In this document: positions 1 to 12,300 of the stretch, in pieces
How the letters are laid out: each line of letters opens with the position of its first letter
Position numbering within the stretch: position 1 is the first letter of the stretch
DNA from: Diadema setosum
Taxonomy: Eukaryota; Echinodermata; Echinoidea; Diadematoida; Diadematidae
Direction of reading: 5' to 3'
Assembly: GCA_033980235.1 (NCBI GenBank)
Contig: CM067069.1
Coordinates: forward strand, 21,262,650 to 21,326,649
Length of the DNA stretch: 64,000 bases
Notes under the pieces: generated by a model
Told to the model about the DNA's origin: nothing
The model's input: the letters and a program-made list of their open reading frames with translations, nothing else
Database searches by the model: none
Program-made: the position numbers and the translations under genes

Positions 1-171
1 AGTTGTTTGAACAGTTGTTGAACAGTTGATATGAATGTGCAAATGAATGAGCTAATGAAGTCATCACCTTATGTACAATTTTCTAATAAGATACAGAGAC
101 TGTACAATTGGTAGGCCTATGTCTCTGGTTTGGGTTCATTTTCTCACTGAAAACATGGAGCTACAACTTAC

Positions 172-570
172 ATGGTTGAGATGGGGATTTAGATTTAACT
201 TTATGCGAGATAATTAGAAACCACTTATGAAATGTGAAATAACATACAATTCTAAGAGGAATTCAAAGTTTATTTTATGAAAATCGGTTTTGAAGTGGCT
301 TAGAAGACAAAGTAAAATAAAGTGGTCCTAATAAAAGGTGGGTCCCACGTTTTATTAGAACCTCATTGTTTTTTGGATATCTCATTCATTTCAAAACCAA
401 TTTTCATCAATTAGGGCCTAAACTTTGAATTCCTCGTAGAAATGTATGCTCGTTCATATCATTATGTCATAAGAGGTTTCTCATTATCTCACAAAAAATG
501 AGTTGAAAACCTGAAGTCCCATCTCAACCTAAACCATAGGCCCACCATCCCTTGTAAAGGGATGGTATAT
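172..570. mobile_element. Palindromic MITE, family A, copy 1 (degraded ends)
   Basis: The left arm (TTGAGATGGGGATTTAGATT...) and right arm (...CCCATCTCAACC) are inverted complements, meeting near a centre with AATAAAAGG / CTTTTATT-like halves around 335-355. About 390 bp, similar along its length to copies at 7467 and 35996. The right end (CCATCCCTT) is followed at once by an inverted TAAAGGGATGGTATA, suggesting a nested or rearranged terminus. Confidence 0.75.
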
Positions 571-719
571 GGGGCTTCATTCAAATACACGATACGACTC
601 ACTCTCTCTAAACAAGGGCAAAAAGTTGAAGCTGTTACGTGGGAGAGCAAGAAGGACGCAAGAAACGCGTCGACGAAGGGCAAAGAGTTTCCTAATTAAC
701 CCTGCGTGAACTGCCACAC

Positions 720-720
<1 letters not shown>

Positions 721-764
<44 letters not shown>
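721..764. repeat. (CT)n microsatellite
   Basis: A 44-base CT run. Confidence 0.95.
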
Positions 765-767
<3 letters not shown>

Positions 768-3289
768 AGTACCAGGCAACGCGATGGCTCCTGAAGAGAC
801 ACAAACAACATAATAGCACACCTACATATTGAGGCTTATGAAAACATCTCCTTGGCAATAATGTAAAGTTGTGGTGTGTAATGTTTTAAAGGCTGCAATA
901 ACAAAACAATCTTACTTATGACGTAATTGGTAATGACGTCATTCTTTCCGAACAATTGTTCAAGGCTAAAAACAAGGAAAAAATAAAGAAGTGTTAGTTC
1001 AGCGGGGTTTTTCAATTTACTTGTTCTTGGCCCATTCGTCGATACATTATAGAACAGAGAGAAATCACTTTGAGGTCGAAGAAGTCATTGAACTTCGACT
1101 AAAAATTGCATTTCGCCTGACGCTGCATGTCATAGGCCTATTCAGTTGGAATATGAGGTGTTGGAAAGGGTGCACAATATATAACAAAAAAAGTGAATGT
1201 GGTACAAGGTCAAAGTCTTAAATTTCCAACTACCACTTCAGTTAGCCATGTACAATGTACAAAATATAATGGGAAGGTTAGAATTGAACGGAATTACTTG
1301 TATGAAAATGATGGTGGTGATAGATCGATGGACAATGGTAAATTGTACTTTGGTTAAAAATGTCATAGCCATAACTTCAGCTAGTAATGTCCAATGCTAA
1401 TATCATTTAAAGAAGCAAAAACAAACAACTAGTAACCTGAAACAACAGGTGGTCCATTATTCAAGTCAAAGGTAATCAAATGTTATGTAGCTCTAAATGT
1501 ACATTTCTGGCCATAACTTCCCCTGGAAAGTCCAGCGATAATGAAATTTGGTGTCATGGCAAGAAATTATTTTGGAAGTATAAACCCTATGCACAATCGT
1601 TAAAATGAAATCCTAGAGGTCAGTGATTGAATCTACAATGGCTATGAGCTTTACCAGAATGTAGATAAAGAACATGTGGGCCTACTTTTTGGAGAATAAT
1701 AATGCGTGAGAAAACAAACGCAATAATAGTCTATTGCGCCTGCAGTCATAATGCTCAAATTTAAAAGTAAACGCATTTTGATCTTTGGCCGTTACAAAGG
1801 AACAGATGTAAGGATGATTTAAAACTCATTGATTGGTCAAAAATAAGGGTGAAACAGATAACCATTATAGCATATTTAATAATATACCAAATCAAAATAA
1901 TGAAGAAGTGAACCAAGGCAGTTTTCAATGTCTCAGTGTTACACCATTATCTATCACCCTAAGATTACGCATTGGTTGCCCGACCGCTTACTGTCCTGAA
2001 TGGCGAGATGAACGTGTAGCTGCTGTCTTTCCACCGTGGTTGACCCCGATGCTTAGAATAAGGGTATGACTTTACGAAATGCCAGTAAGTGATATAGCCT
2101 GGATTCACATCCTATGCAAGCACATGACACTGCAATTGGTTATTTCCATAGAGAGCCAGTGAGATTGAATTTGTCCCTAGATTTAACACGTTTTTCGTCA
2201 GTGTTCGGAAAAGCGTTTGTTGACATTCGATCAAGTTCCATCTCAGTTAGGATTGTACTTTGTCTATTATATCGGCTAATGTACAACGAAATGTTCAAGA
2301 AGCAGGATGTTACATCAAGCGATAGCAATTATTGAAGTATTTTTTTTTTTTTGGTGGTTGATCATGTCTTGTTTTTTCTTCACTTTGTCCTACTCAATTT
2401 GAAATCATGTTTTCACTGCCGTTCTTGAATTTGTTGGTAAATAGGTTATGGCTGAATAAGATTAAAAACTGCAAAGCATAAGAATAAGCGGTCAGGCAAC
2501 AATGACCGTCATACGCCATGCATTGGAGATAACTCCCTCTTGTACAGGCCAACCATGTCCCACAGAATATAAAAGCAATAATTGAGGAAGATATTGATAT
2601 CAGGAGAGGCTAATGCTAATTTCCGTCTTCTTGTGGCAGTATAAATAAAGGCCAACATTATTGTATTAGAAGAAGTTCGCTCTTACGTGAGTAGGCCTAT
2701 GGCATGCCTGCCACTGTAAATATATACCGTCACACGACTTTGCAGTTGTCAGAAGAAATGCACCGTGGAGCTAATGAAGTCATTGATACTAATCAAATTA
2801 CTAGTATGCTAAATATTTTCATTTTATGAGATCACTTCATTTGAAAATTCTCACCGTATATTATGCTAAGAATTTCCTGAATTGAAAGACTATTATTTTC
2901 ATAGGAAAATTGAAGGGTCATTATAACGTTCGAAGTCGAAAGTGCATTTCCTTTTCAATCTTCAAGTTGACTGTGATAAATGGGGTAAAATCAAACAAAA
3001 TATAATGGTATCTTATTCATTTATCAAAGTGTGACATGCCATGATTTGAGTACGTGCATGTCACATGGAGGCTTGTGAGATGATGATAATTTACAAAATT
3101 ATAATGATGGGGTAGACCGACACAAACTATACAGGAAAATCATGAAACTTGAATATCGCGCGTCTTTCTTATTCTTTGTACACTTCATCAGAATCTCATG
3201 TTCGTTCGATTTTATTTCCATTCCATTCTGTGCATAGATGAGAATGTGATGATTATACACTTAGGCCCTAAATCATTGTGTAATTTCTA

Positions 3290-3647
3290 TCAACCGACTG
3301 AACGCTCAGTCGGTAGCGCGTCTGCCTCACGATCCTGAGGGCCCGGGTTCGAACCTGAGTCTGGACTGAGCAATCTTGTGTGTAAGCATACCGTTCCCTC
3401 TCGCAAGAGGCAAAAACACTCTGTCCCTCGGATAGAACATAAAATGGAGGTCCCGTGTATAGTAACAACTCATGCACGTAAAAGATTCATTCATCGCAAA
3501 GAGCAGGGTGTTTAACCCGGTGCTCACATCCAACTGGACCCCATGGAAGACCAGCTTAACGTAGCTGAATATGGGCTATCCAGCCATCTTCTCGGATGGA
3601 AATGAACAAACAAACAAACAAACAAACAAACAAACAAACGAACAAAC
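3290..3647 (+). mobile_element. tRNA-derived SINE with (AAAC)n tail
   Basis: The head carries CTCAGTCGGTAGCGCG (tRNA D-arm/A-box region) and GGGTTCGAACCT (B box, T-arm) about 45 bases apart. About 250 bp of unrelated body and an (AAAC)n tail (3606-3647) follow. The anticodon arm is degenerate and there is no 3' acceptor pairing, so this is a SINE and not a functional tRNA gene. Confidence 0.75.
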
Positions 3648-6176
3648 TCTAAAAATCGCCCAATACCGAGAGCCCACACAAACATGGACCTCACTGTCAC
3701 GAACACATTCGCCCTCGCACATTGATAACATACACTTGCTCGGTCTGGCCTTTCAAGGTGGAATGTAGCAGAGAATTTGGAAGCAATCTTATTCACAAAG
3801 AGAAGTGGTTTACTTGGAAAGGTTCACTTTGAAATTTCCTACGCTCAAAACGACATGTCACTACACTAACGTGCTCACTATTAGCTCGATAAACTAACTT
3901 GTAAATTGAAGGTTCAGTATGTAAGTTTTCCATCTATCAATCGAATATTTGTACTGCACATGTAATCTTGACGTGTAAACACGGAGTTTACTCCGCCATA
4001 TGATTACTAAAAATTATTTAACAATTGTATGCGTTGTCTTTCCCTGTGGATTTTCTCCTTACAGAGAATTTGTCACTACTATTGGTGAAGATTTAGAAAG
4101 TGGTTCCAGACGATTATTTGTATACCCGTATGTTTTATTTGAAAAATAAAACAGAACAACAAAAAAAAAAAAACACCCCTGCAAATTATTTTGATTAAAA
4201 CAATTTTCATCATCTTTGCACATGCCCTACTGTAGAAAATAGAGAGTCTCTTATTATGACTTGATTTTGAAAACCACATTGTGGAAGCGAAAGTCTGTGT
4301 GAGGTCATATCATGCCTGTATGTAGGTAAAGAGCATTGAGAAAGAAAGGTATAGTTAAGCATTTCCGGGAAAGGACAAATAATGATTGATAGTAGAAGTA
4401 CGCATAAATCCTATATGATCTCACGATTTCGAACTTCTTCCCTTACTTGGAATCGAAACTTCATCCACTTGACTATCTCTAAAGCTATTGAGGGAGTGCG
4501 CACCTGCGAAATCCATCTTCGGCAGACGCACAGGTCTCGCAGTATCAGCGGGCGTGAATTCGGCAGGTTCCCCCGTTCAGCCGCTCCGTCTCTTGTTGAC
4601 GTATATGGACGATGTGTCGCTTCCGCTGGACGCTGGTTCACCCACTAAAAAGTGCAATTGCTTTTGATAATATGACTTTCGCCCGTTCGTATCCCAAAAT
4701 TGATCGCATGCCAGAAAAAGAAAGAAAGGAAGAAAAGGGAAAGTATTTTATATGTAGGGGGAAATGTGTCAAATGGACAAAGAGTTCGCAATATAAAGTG
4801 TGTAGGCCTATGTATTAAATGGGCATGTGATCAGTATGATTCGACTACCTGGTAACTCCGATATAGGAGTTCTGTGCTGTTTACCACCTACCATTATTTT
4901 GTATCAAGTTTCCAATACTCATTTCTTCACGAAATTCTGCCATTCTTTCGTAAACACTGTAGTTCCAAAAACAATATGCGTATAGTTTGAATGGTAGCCG
5001 CCACTTGCTGATAAAATGCACATTTGTAATTTACCAATGCAACAACAGTTGAGTGTCAGTTCGTTCTGATGTTACTGGTTGGCATAAAGCATCCACCAAA
5101 CATGTTAACGCGCCTCTCTTCCACCTCCCTGGTGATATAAAAAGGTTCAAGCCAATGCAACAAGGATTAGGTTGCGGTTAGTCAAAATGGCATATTTGTG
5201 TATTCTGAGTCATTTACATACTCTGGAAAAAATAAAGGAGAAAGCTGGGATAACTATAAACGGAGGGCTGATGGGTAATTGAAATACAGCAATATTTGAC
5301 AAACTTGAAATGAAGCCATTCCATGTCTAGGATGATCCTTACGAAAATAGTGTAAAATAAAGCGAATAGACGGGAGACAGGACACGCATGGGATAGACAG
5401 TCCTGGAATGTGAGGTTTCAAAGACGTTCATGAAACAATGGTATCCTTTAAGAAACACGTGAAGATGAACTGAGGCAATAATGTCATTTCACTGATTTGA
5501 ACGTTGGTTCGTAATTGTTCAGTTTGTCGATAGTTTGGCACTTATATTTCTGTAATCGTCTCCTTAATAATCACTATCGGTGAGTTATTGCATCGCTAAA
5601 CACTTTTGTGAGACAGTGTGAGAAGGGCGTCGCATTCACTCTGTGTTATTTCTTTTCCAACAAGGCAATGAAAGGTTTGTATCAGTGAGAGAATTACGCG
5701 ATGACGGCATAAAGCTTTAGTGATTTATGTATTTGTATGCGATGGTCACCAATAGGTATGACCAAAGTGTGATGTCATAGCCATTCATCGCCATGGAAAC
5801 TGGTTCTAAACAACCTCACATATCCTAGTGTTTATGCGTGCACCTCGTTCCAACACAAGCTATAGTAAAAGATTGTGACATCATCACTTATGTACTCTAG
5901 ATACTAAAAGTTTAAATGAAAGCATTGTAAAATGTCAGAATACAACAAGTTTCTTATTTTATTTAAATTTTCATGAAAGCTAGATTCCATTGTTCCATTC
6001 GATGATCTGTCGACATCTCGAAATAGTTGTCATAGTAACAAACTCTGTCTGGTATATAAAATGTCACGAAATATAATTTGCACGCTAAACATACATTTTT
6101 ATACAAATCATTCCTCATGTGTTCTTAACTTTTGACCAGCGGATCCGAAGCTCTTTTCGTATTTGCATATACCTCG

Positions 6177-6345
6177 CAGGGGCGGATCCACTAACTCCGT
6201 AAGGGGGAGGGCACCTTTACAAAATTAAGGGGGGGGGGGGGGGTGGGCACGCCCCTTCCCCCATTTTTCTTTTTATTTCTTTTGTTTTAAAAATGAATTA
6301 ATAAAGGGGTCGCGCCCGGTGCGCTCCCCCCTGGATCCGCCACTG
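6177..6345. mobile_element. Short MITE with CAGNGGCGGATCCA termini (hAT-like)
   Basis: Left CAGGGGCGGATCCA and right CTGGATCCGCCACTG are inverted repeats, flanked by CCTCG on both sides. The interior is G-run rich (about 15 G near 6228-6242) and palindromic. CAG...GGCGG ends suggest a hAT-type parent; the 5-bp flank match is shorter than the usual 8-bp hAT duplication. Confidence 0.75.
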
Positions 6346-7145
6346 CCTCGTGTTGGTTTTCAATATACCCAGCAAATTCGATAAGTATATGTCGTTATGT
6401 TTGTGACCGACATTCCAGTGAATGATGCAGGGCGTGGCGGATCAGATCACTGTGATCTTTATTTTTTTTTTCCCGCTGATAAATATCGTTTAAAGTGTGC
6501 GTCGGATATCCTAAGAACAGCAATGTTTAGGCAAGAAGAATGTTCATTATTTCCTGGAGGAGCTCTAAATCCTCTGTGACTGTTTTCTTTTGTGCGTGGT
6601 CGGATGCCATAGGACCTTCACCGATGAGGTGTTTCCGTCATTTCACTCCCACGAGTTTTCTTTTTGCAAGGAACAAAAATTTTGTGTATATGCCTGTTGT
6701 CATGACGACGCCTAGGTTGCTTCACAAGGCTCTACATGATATAAATCACTTACTGCAAATTCTGTTTGTTTATTATTATCATTTTCTGTAATGATGTCAG
6801 CTGGACACCCTTGGTGATAAGGTATAGTTGATATTGTGTCAGGATGACATTGGAGAATTTTCGTCAAGAGTCACAAATTTCAATACACTATACTTTTACA
6901 TACATGATTGCGACCGACCTTGTGCAATATCTAACGAAGATTTGTGTAGTAAATCTTAAAGAGGTTACTCACAATTATTGATACTGCTAATCAAAATGAG
7001 AGATATTGTGTTCAAAGTAGCTTCGTTGTCGTGCAACCAGCAATGTAGCCTCTTTGAAATATATCACCATCATCAACACACTGTAACACCAACGTTGAAG
7101 CATTATCGAGACAAATAATAGCAGCGGGCGTTGCGTACCAGTGAC

Positions 7146-7178
7146 GAAAAAACAAACAAACAAACAAACGAACAAACG
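7146..7178. repeat. (AAAC)n microsatellite
   Basis: About eight AAAC units with one G interruption. It resembles the SINE tail at 3606-3647, but no SINE body precedes it. Confidence 0.85.
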
Positions 7179-7466
7179 CAAAGTAAAAAAAGAACATGGA
7201 GGTATAGGGATGAATATAACTGCAGGGATGGGAAAGGGGGCGGCATAGACATTGACAAACGCTCTTATTGTGCTTTATAATCATTCACTTCACCACAAAG
7301 AAGCCCTTTAGTAGCTTCTTTGTGACCATAACATTGTGAAGCAGATTCCAATCTCATATTGTTCACTCTTTGGCCATGGCTTCTGGTCGGCGCACTCTGT
7401 GATCTCTCGAAAAAAAAAAGTTAATGAAAATCTGAAAATATACTGGGATATAACGTTTTCTGTTTG

Positions 7467-7852
7467 TTAAAGGGACTGTATACTGGTTGAGGTGGGGATT
7501 CAGGTTTATAACATTCCTATGTGAGATAATGAGAAACCTCTTATGAAATATGAAAGAGCAAGTAATCTTAAGAAGGATTCAACGTTTATTTGATGAAAAT
7601 TGGTTTTCAAATACCTGAGATATCCAAAAAATGATAATAGTAAAAGGCGACAGGCCACGCCTTTTATTAGGATCTCTTTGTTATAAGCTGTTTTGTATAT
7701 CTCGGCCATTTCAAAACCTATTTTCATCAAACAAACTCTGATACCCCTTAGAGTTGCATGCTCTTTGACATCTCATAGAGTGGTTTCTGAATATCTCGCA
7801 AAACGTCAACAGCTAAATTCTCACCTCAACCAGAACTGTACAGTCCCATTAA
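7467..7852. mobile_element. Palindromic MITE, family A, copy 2
   Basis: Bounded by TTAA on both sides: left TTAAAGGGACTGTATACTGG, right CCAGAACTGTACAGTCCCATTAA. The arms are inverted repeats over most of 386 bp, with the same internal order as copies 1 and 3 (GTTGAGGTGGGGATT ... AAAATTGGTTTTCAAAT ... AGGCCACGCCTTTTATTAG). It is non-coding and non-autonomous. Confidence 0.85.
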
Positions 7853-8380
7853 AGGAGTAAGTTTGTAATATTCTATGACATATCACACCCCGTAAGATGC
7901 CAATGGATGATACCTTTCTTAATGAACACAAAGTTTATGTGAAAGCCTTGTAGGTTTTGCTTATGTGTGTGGACATAAATTCACGACCGTGTACATCTTG
8001 TGAATGGAAACATTTAGTTTTGTTTTGTCTCATGTCAAATTCTGTGCATGTCCCTCCCTTGGTGAGCCCGAGTGTCGAAAGCACATCATTACTATGCAGG
8101 TTATCCGTTTTTATGTCACTTTCTTTGACATGACCTCCTTTGTAGTTACAGCAGAAATTCCATTACGTATGTAGCGCGTTACTGAAACTCATTCGAGGAA
8201 CAGGGAGATCAGCTGCATAGAAACTCGAAACATTTGAAAATTTTCTTGGATCAAGTGGCTTCATTGTCTGCAAATATCATCTTAGCCCGTACGATGTGTA
8301 GAAGCATGGGTACAAACACAGACCTCAAAAAGTGTCAAGAATGATCCTTGATATAATTATTGAAGGGCTACCATTTTGGG

Positions 8381-8642
8381 TGCTGTTCGTTATTCCGAAG
8401 GTTCGCTATTCCGAAGGTTCATTATTCCGAAGGGGGAAACACGCAAATTCCCTATACCTAGAGGTTCGTTAATCCGAAAATGAAAAAGGGTTCGTTAATC
8501 CGAAAATTTGTGGCGTTATTCCGAAGGTTCGTTACTCCGAAGAGTGGTTAATCCGAAAATGAAATTCGGAACAATGAACCTTCGGAATAACGAATCTTAG
8601 GAATAAAGAGCCTTCGGAATAACGAACCTTCGGAATAACGAG
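8381..8642. repeat. Inverted cluster of GTTCGTTATTCCGAAG repeats
   Basis: Roughly ten degenerate copies of a 14-16-base unit (GTTCGTTATTCCGAAG, with CGTTAATCCGAAAATG variants). The first two thirds run in one orientation and the last third is inverted (CTTCGGAATAACGAAC). The cluster begins GCTGTTCGTTATTCC and ends GGAATAACGAGCTG, so it can fold back on itself. Confidence 0.8.
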
Positions 8643-9243
8643 CTGTAACCATTATTTTATCGTGTATTGGGGTATTGTTGCTCTAGCCAAGAGTGAAATG
8701 AAGAGAAGCTTTCGCAGCAATTAATGTTTTGTTCTCACATAGTTGGGGATCTTTTGTGTTCTCACATAATTTGATGTTTATTTTTATATGAACATCACTC
8801 AAAATGCATTACAATGTACTTATCAACCTATCACTGCACCTTTACTTTCTTTCATGCATCGCAATACCCTCGACGCCTATCATCATACACAACAACCAAT
8901 GTCACCATGATACAATCCCACCATCAAACCCTTATTTCGACTACCTACATACATACTACTGCCCTTGCTCTATCATCATTCCCAAAACGACGCCATCTGC
9001 ACAACAACCAAACTTTATGACACTACACCAATTCCACAACCGCAATCCGCCATTACACCAACCAACACCAATTCCTCAATCACCAACCTTCACACCCATC
9101 ACAACCGTCACCTCCATTGACATCACGGATACCATCATCGCAATGATCTGGTCGTCGCTGCCCCATGTTTCTGTCACCACCTGCTGATGTCGTCTTGTGA
9201 CCGTCGCCATCTTCTCGGCTAATCGTGCACATCGTTTTCCCAG

Positions 9244-9353
9244 CCAGTACCTCAGGGTATCTTCCATTGGAGCGAGTACAGGGCGTGGTCGCCATGCACT
9301 GCCACATGTGGGACTGGGGTGGAAGGAAGACGGCGTGTTTGTCGTGACGAAAG
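9244..9353 (+). CDS. ADAMTSL exon: first half of TSP1 repeat 1
   Basis: The exon lies between TTTTCCCAG and AAG|GTAAGC. It translates to a TSP1 start, WSEYRAWSPC then CTATCGTG, ending in ARG-rich strand residues. CTATCGTG fits the O-fucosylation consensus CxxS/TCxxG. An alternative acceptor 12 bases downstream (exon from 9256, CCTCAG|GGT) keeps the same frame and drops four residues. The frame is closed by TAA at 9220, so the exon cannot extend far upstream. It ends in phase 2, and the next exon supplies the final A of an Arg codon. Confidence 0.85.
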
Positions 9354-12300
9354 GTAAGCCTCGTGAACTTTCTTCGAATGCAGTTTCCACAGCCGGAAGT
9401 CATTGATCATGCAGGGAGTGGTCTCCTTAGCCAAAGAAGGGTAATCTTCTAATTCCACTATGAGTTGTCCAGGAGTATGTGATACAAATTCGTTGTGAAC
9501 TTTCCAAGCCCCGTTGTAAACTTTCGTAGTCTCCTTTCATAGATGATGATTTTGTTTGCATTAGCTGCATGAGCTGAATAACCATGATCGTAATAATATG
9601 CGTGAGGAAGAGAACCCAAACTGACTATTTTGTACCATCTCTTCTCAATAAGACCATGTATGTATGTATGCATGTCAAGTTTAATTTCAAGTTCATTTTC
9701 ATTTTCTCCATCTCAACATAATCAATGAAATAATTATAATGCACAATGTACATGTCTGTGTGTAATGACTTGTGTGCTATCGTTTGAATCAGTTCCTACA
9801 ATCGTCAATGGTATTCAACCTTGGCAAGTTAAAATAACCCTGTTTCCTTGTAAATGTTTTCATTAAAAGACAGTGAAATTTCGATCACAAGATCCAAAAC
9901 ATATTGATGCCGGTATATTGATATTGTGACAGTTCTCCAGTCATAATAGCTTTTATTGTTGCAGAGGATATGAAGTTCGTGCGGATCTATGCCAAGGACG
10001 ACCACAAGAATACAGGCTATGTCGCATACAGGTGAGAAGTTTGGAGCCGTGACAGGTGCACGTCACTAGTTTGACACCCAATTAAGTATAATACAGCCCA
10101 GAGTTATACAGCCCACGAGTCATACAGCCCATGAGTTCGACGCTAAGCAAACAAGGCCCACGAGACCGACACATTTATTAAGCGCCATGTCGTAATAACG
10201 AACGCGTGGGCTGTTTTTACCTACTGTCCACCTCATGGGCCGTATTCGCCTTTATAGTGTCGAACTCGTGGGCTGTATGACTCGTGGATGTTGGTCTCGT
10301 GGAACGACCCCGCCGTCACGCGTCTCGCTCACTTCACGTGAGCATCACGTGATGTTCGATAAAGCAGTGGATTAAACTCGTTGCGTCATTATTCTAACCT
10401 TTGGATTCTCTTAAACCTGCTTTGCCTCTATTTTTATTTATTTATTTATTTATTTTTGGGTTTTAGCAGTTTAGAAAACTTTTCAAACTTTGTTTCCTAC
10501 TTGATAATCATTATGAAAAGGGCCGCGAAACGTTTTGTGTGTCTGTGTGTATGTGTGTGTGTGGGGGGGGGGGGTATTTGCTCGTGTTTGGATGGGTAAA
10601 GGGGGAATGTTCCCTCCCTCCCCCACCCCTCTTGATGGGAAGCCATGTGTTTTCTTGTGTGTAGGGGGGGGGGGGGCCTGCGATCACTATAGATCAGTAT
10701 CTTGTCTCAGTTCATGTCATCACGGGGTGATACCTGATATTATTTTGTATGTCATCCTTTAAACGCTGCTCTGTAACATCAGTGTGTTTAGGCGCAACTT
10801 TAAACATTAGTCATTCTCTATCATTGTTGGTTTTCTGCTTGTTCTGACGATCATGACCAATCTGTGTAGAAGAGTTCATGGTCACCTCCCGTATGTTCCA
10901 ACTTCCAAGGGACGTTGAAATCATTCCTCCAATCCCGGGGTACAAAGACACGTTGTTGGCGTCTACTTGTCGTTATATCCGCCGTTGTATGAGGCAGTGT
11001 GGAGTAATCGAACAGCAACAATAGAAGTCAAGACCTGGGCACGTGCTCGCTCTGACAGTGCTGGAGCTGTTTGATATGTGCCTATCCTAAAACACATACA
11101 CACTTACACATAGAAAAAAAAAACTACAACGCACAAACACATGCAGTCATGTGTCTTGCTCAAGTTTAGCGTCTTCAAAATTGTATAAAATTATCATGGT
11201 TTCCGCTAAGAACATTAGAGTAAAGAAGTTAGAAATGATAATTATGTCGCAGAAAGCGGATGATATTATTTTCCAGTGATATATTCAGATATTTCTTTGC
11301 CTGCTCTTACACCTGGTGAAATGAACACTCGTCCAGACAAATTAGATTCCATAACGTACTCATACAACCATGGCCCAAAGTGTGTTTTGTTCCAAAATTG
11401 CACAAGTCATATTTTCCAGTAAAGCGAACTTTTCAATTCCCTTGTCATGTAGCTGCCTAGAAGAGATAGGGCTTTACCATTATGTACATTATTGCAAGTG
11501 ACTTACAGTTTACTCACAATTACACGTTTGTGGACATTCCACACAGGCAACCTACATTTCTCTGTGCTTCTCTGTTCTGTTACAACCATCTCAGAATTGT
11601 CAATATTCAACTGCCTTTGGATATCGTGCCTCTAGATGTCAAGAAATCGCACCACCGGGCCACACGTGGAGACCGTACTATCCTTCAGAACGTGAGTTCA
11701 CCTATACGTAGGATTTACAATAATACAGCAGTCATGTCATTCTGATGATTTGAATGTTAAGGACCACAATGATGTCTTTGGAGAAAAACTAGAATCAAAA
11801 GGATTTTGTGTGTGTGCGTATGTGTGTCGAGTTAAATTGAGTTTGGTTTATTTATTCAATCACGGTAAAAAAAAAAAAAAAGAAAAGTTATGCTGTCAGC
11901 ATTGGTCAGGGTAAGCTGTTTTCATGCAGGACCGTAAAATGATAACATAAGTAACAAAAATACAACACATAAATCATTCAATCAAAAGGATATAACTCAG
12001 AACATGTAAATAATCAATTCAAACGAAAACGAAAACAGCGAAAGGAAAAAAAATAGGTCTAGTATGCCTTTAGGGAAAGATAGAAGTGCCAAACAACATA
12101 AGGGACACCTGACATGGCTGAGAGACGGTAATTACTGAAAGTGTGGAATGAAAATTTGATGTTTGATTATAATTAGGTCTAATGATTTAAAAAGGAAATG
12201 TGCGAAATAGCTTTTTAGAATGCGCTAAGTAATGTTATTTTATTTCACTGGCACTCAATGTGATATAACATTGGGAAGGACTTTGCGAGAGAAATTTCTG

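Larger units (their letters stand above)
1..9243. other. Repeat-rich flank or intron upstream of the first recognised ADAMTSL exon
   Basis: The stretch contains two palindromic MITEs, a SINE, a short hAT-like MITE, an inverted short-motif cluster and microsatellites, listed separately. No ADAMTS protease, disintegrin or signal-peptide exon was recognised. A CpG-rich patch at about 4480-4640 is open on both strands but matches nothing I know. From 8800 to 9190 the DNA is strongly C/A/T-rich (CCA/CAT-like), just before the first exon. Confidence 0.5.

Noticed and set aside
3295..3370. tRNA gene
   Set aside because: A and B boxes are present, but the anticodon arm and acceptor stem do not pair, and a SINE body with an AAAC tail follows.
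8804..9187. 127-codon plus-strand frame with a hydrophobic start, as a signal-peptide exon of the ADAMTSL gene
   Set aside because: Its body is C/A/T low-complexity, it is in a different frame from the first TSP1 exon, and no donor of the needed phase was seen.
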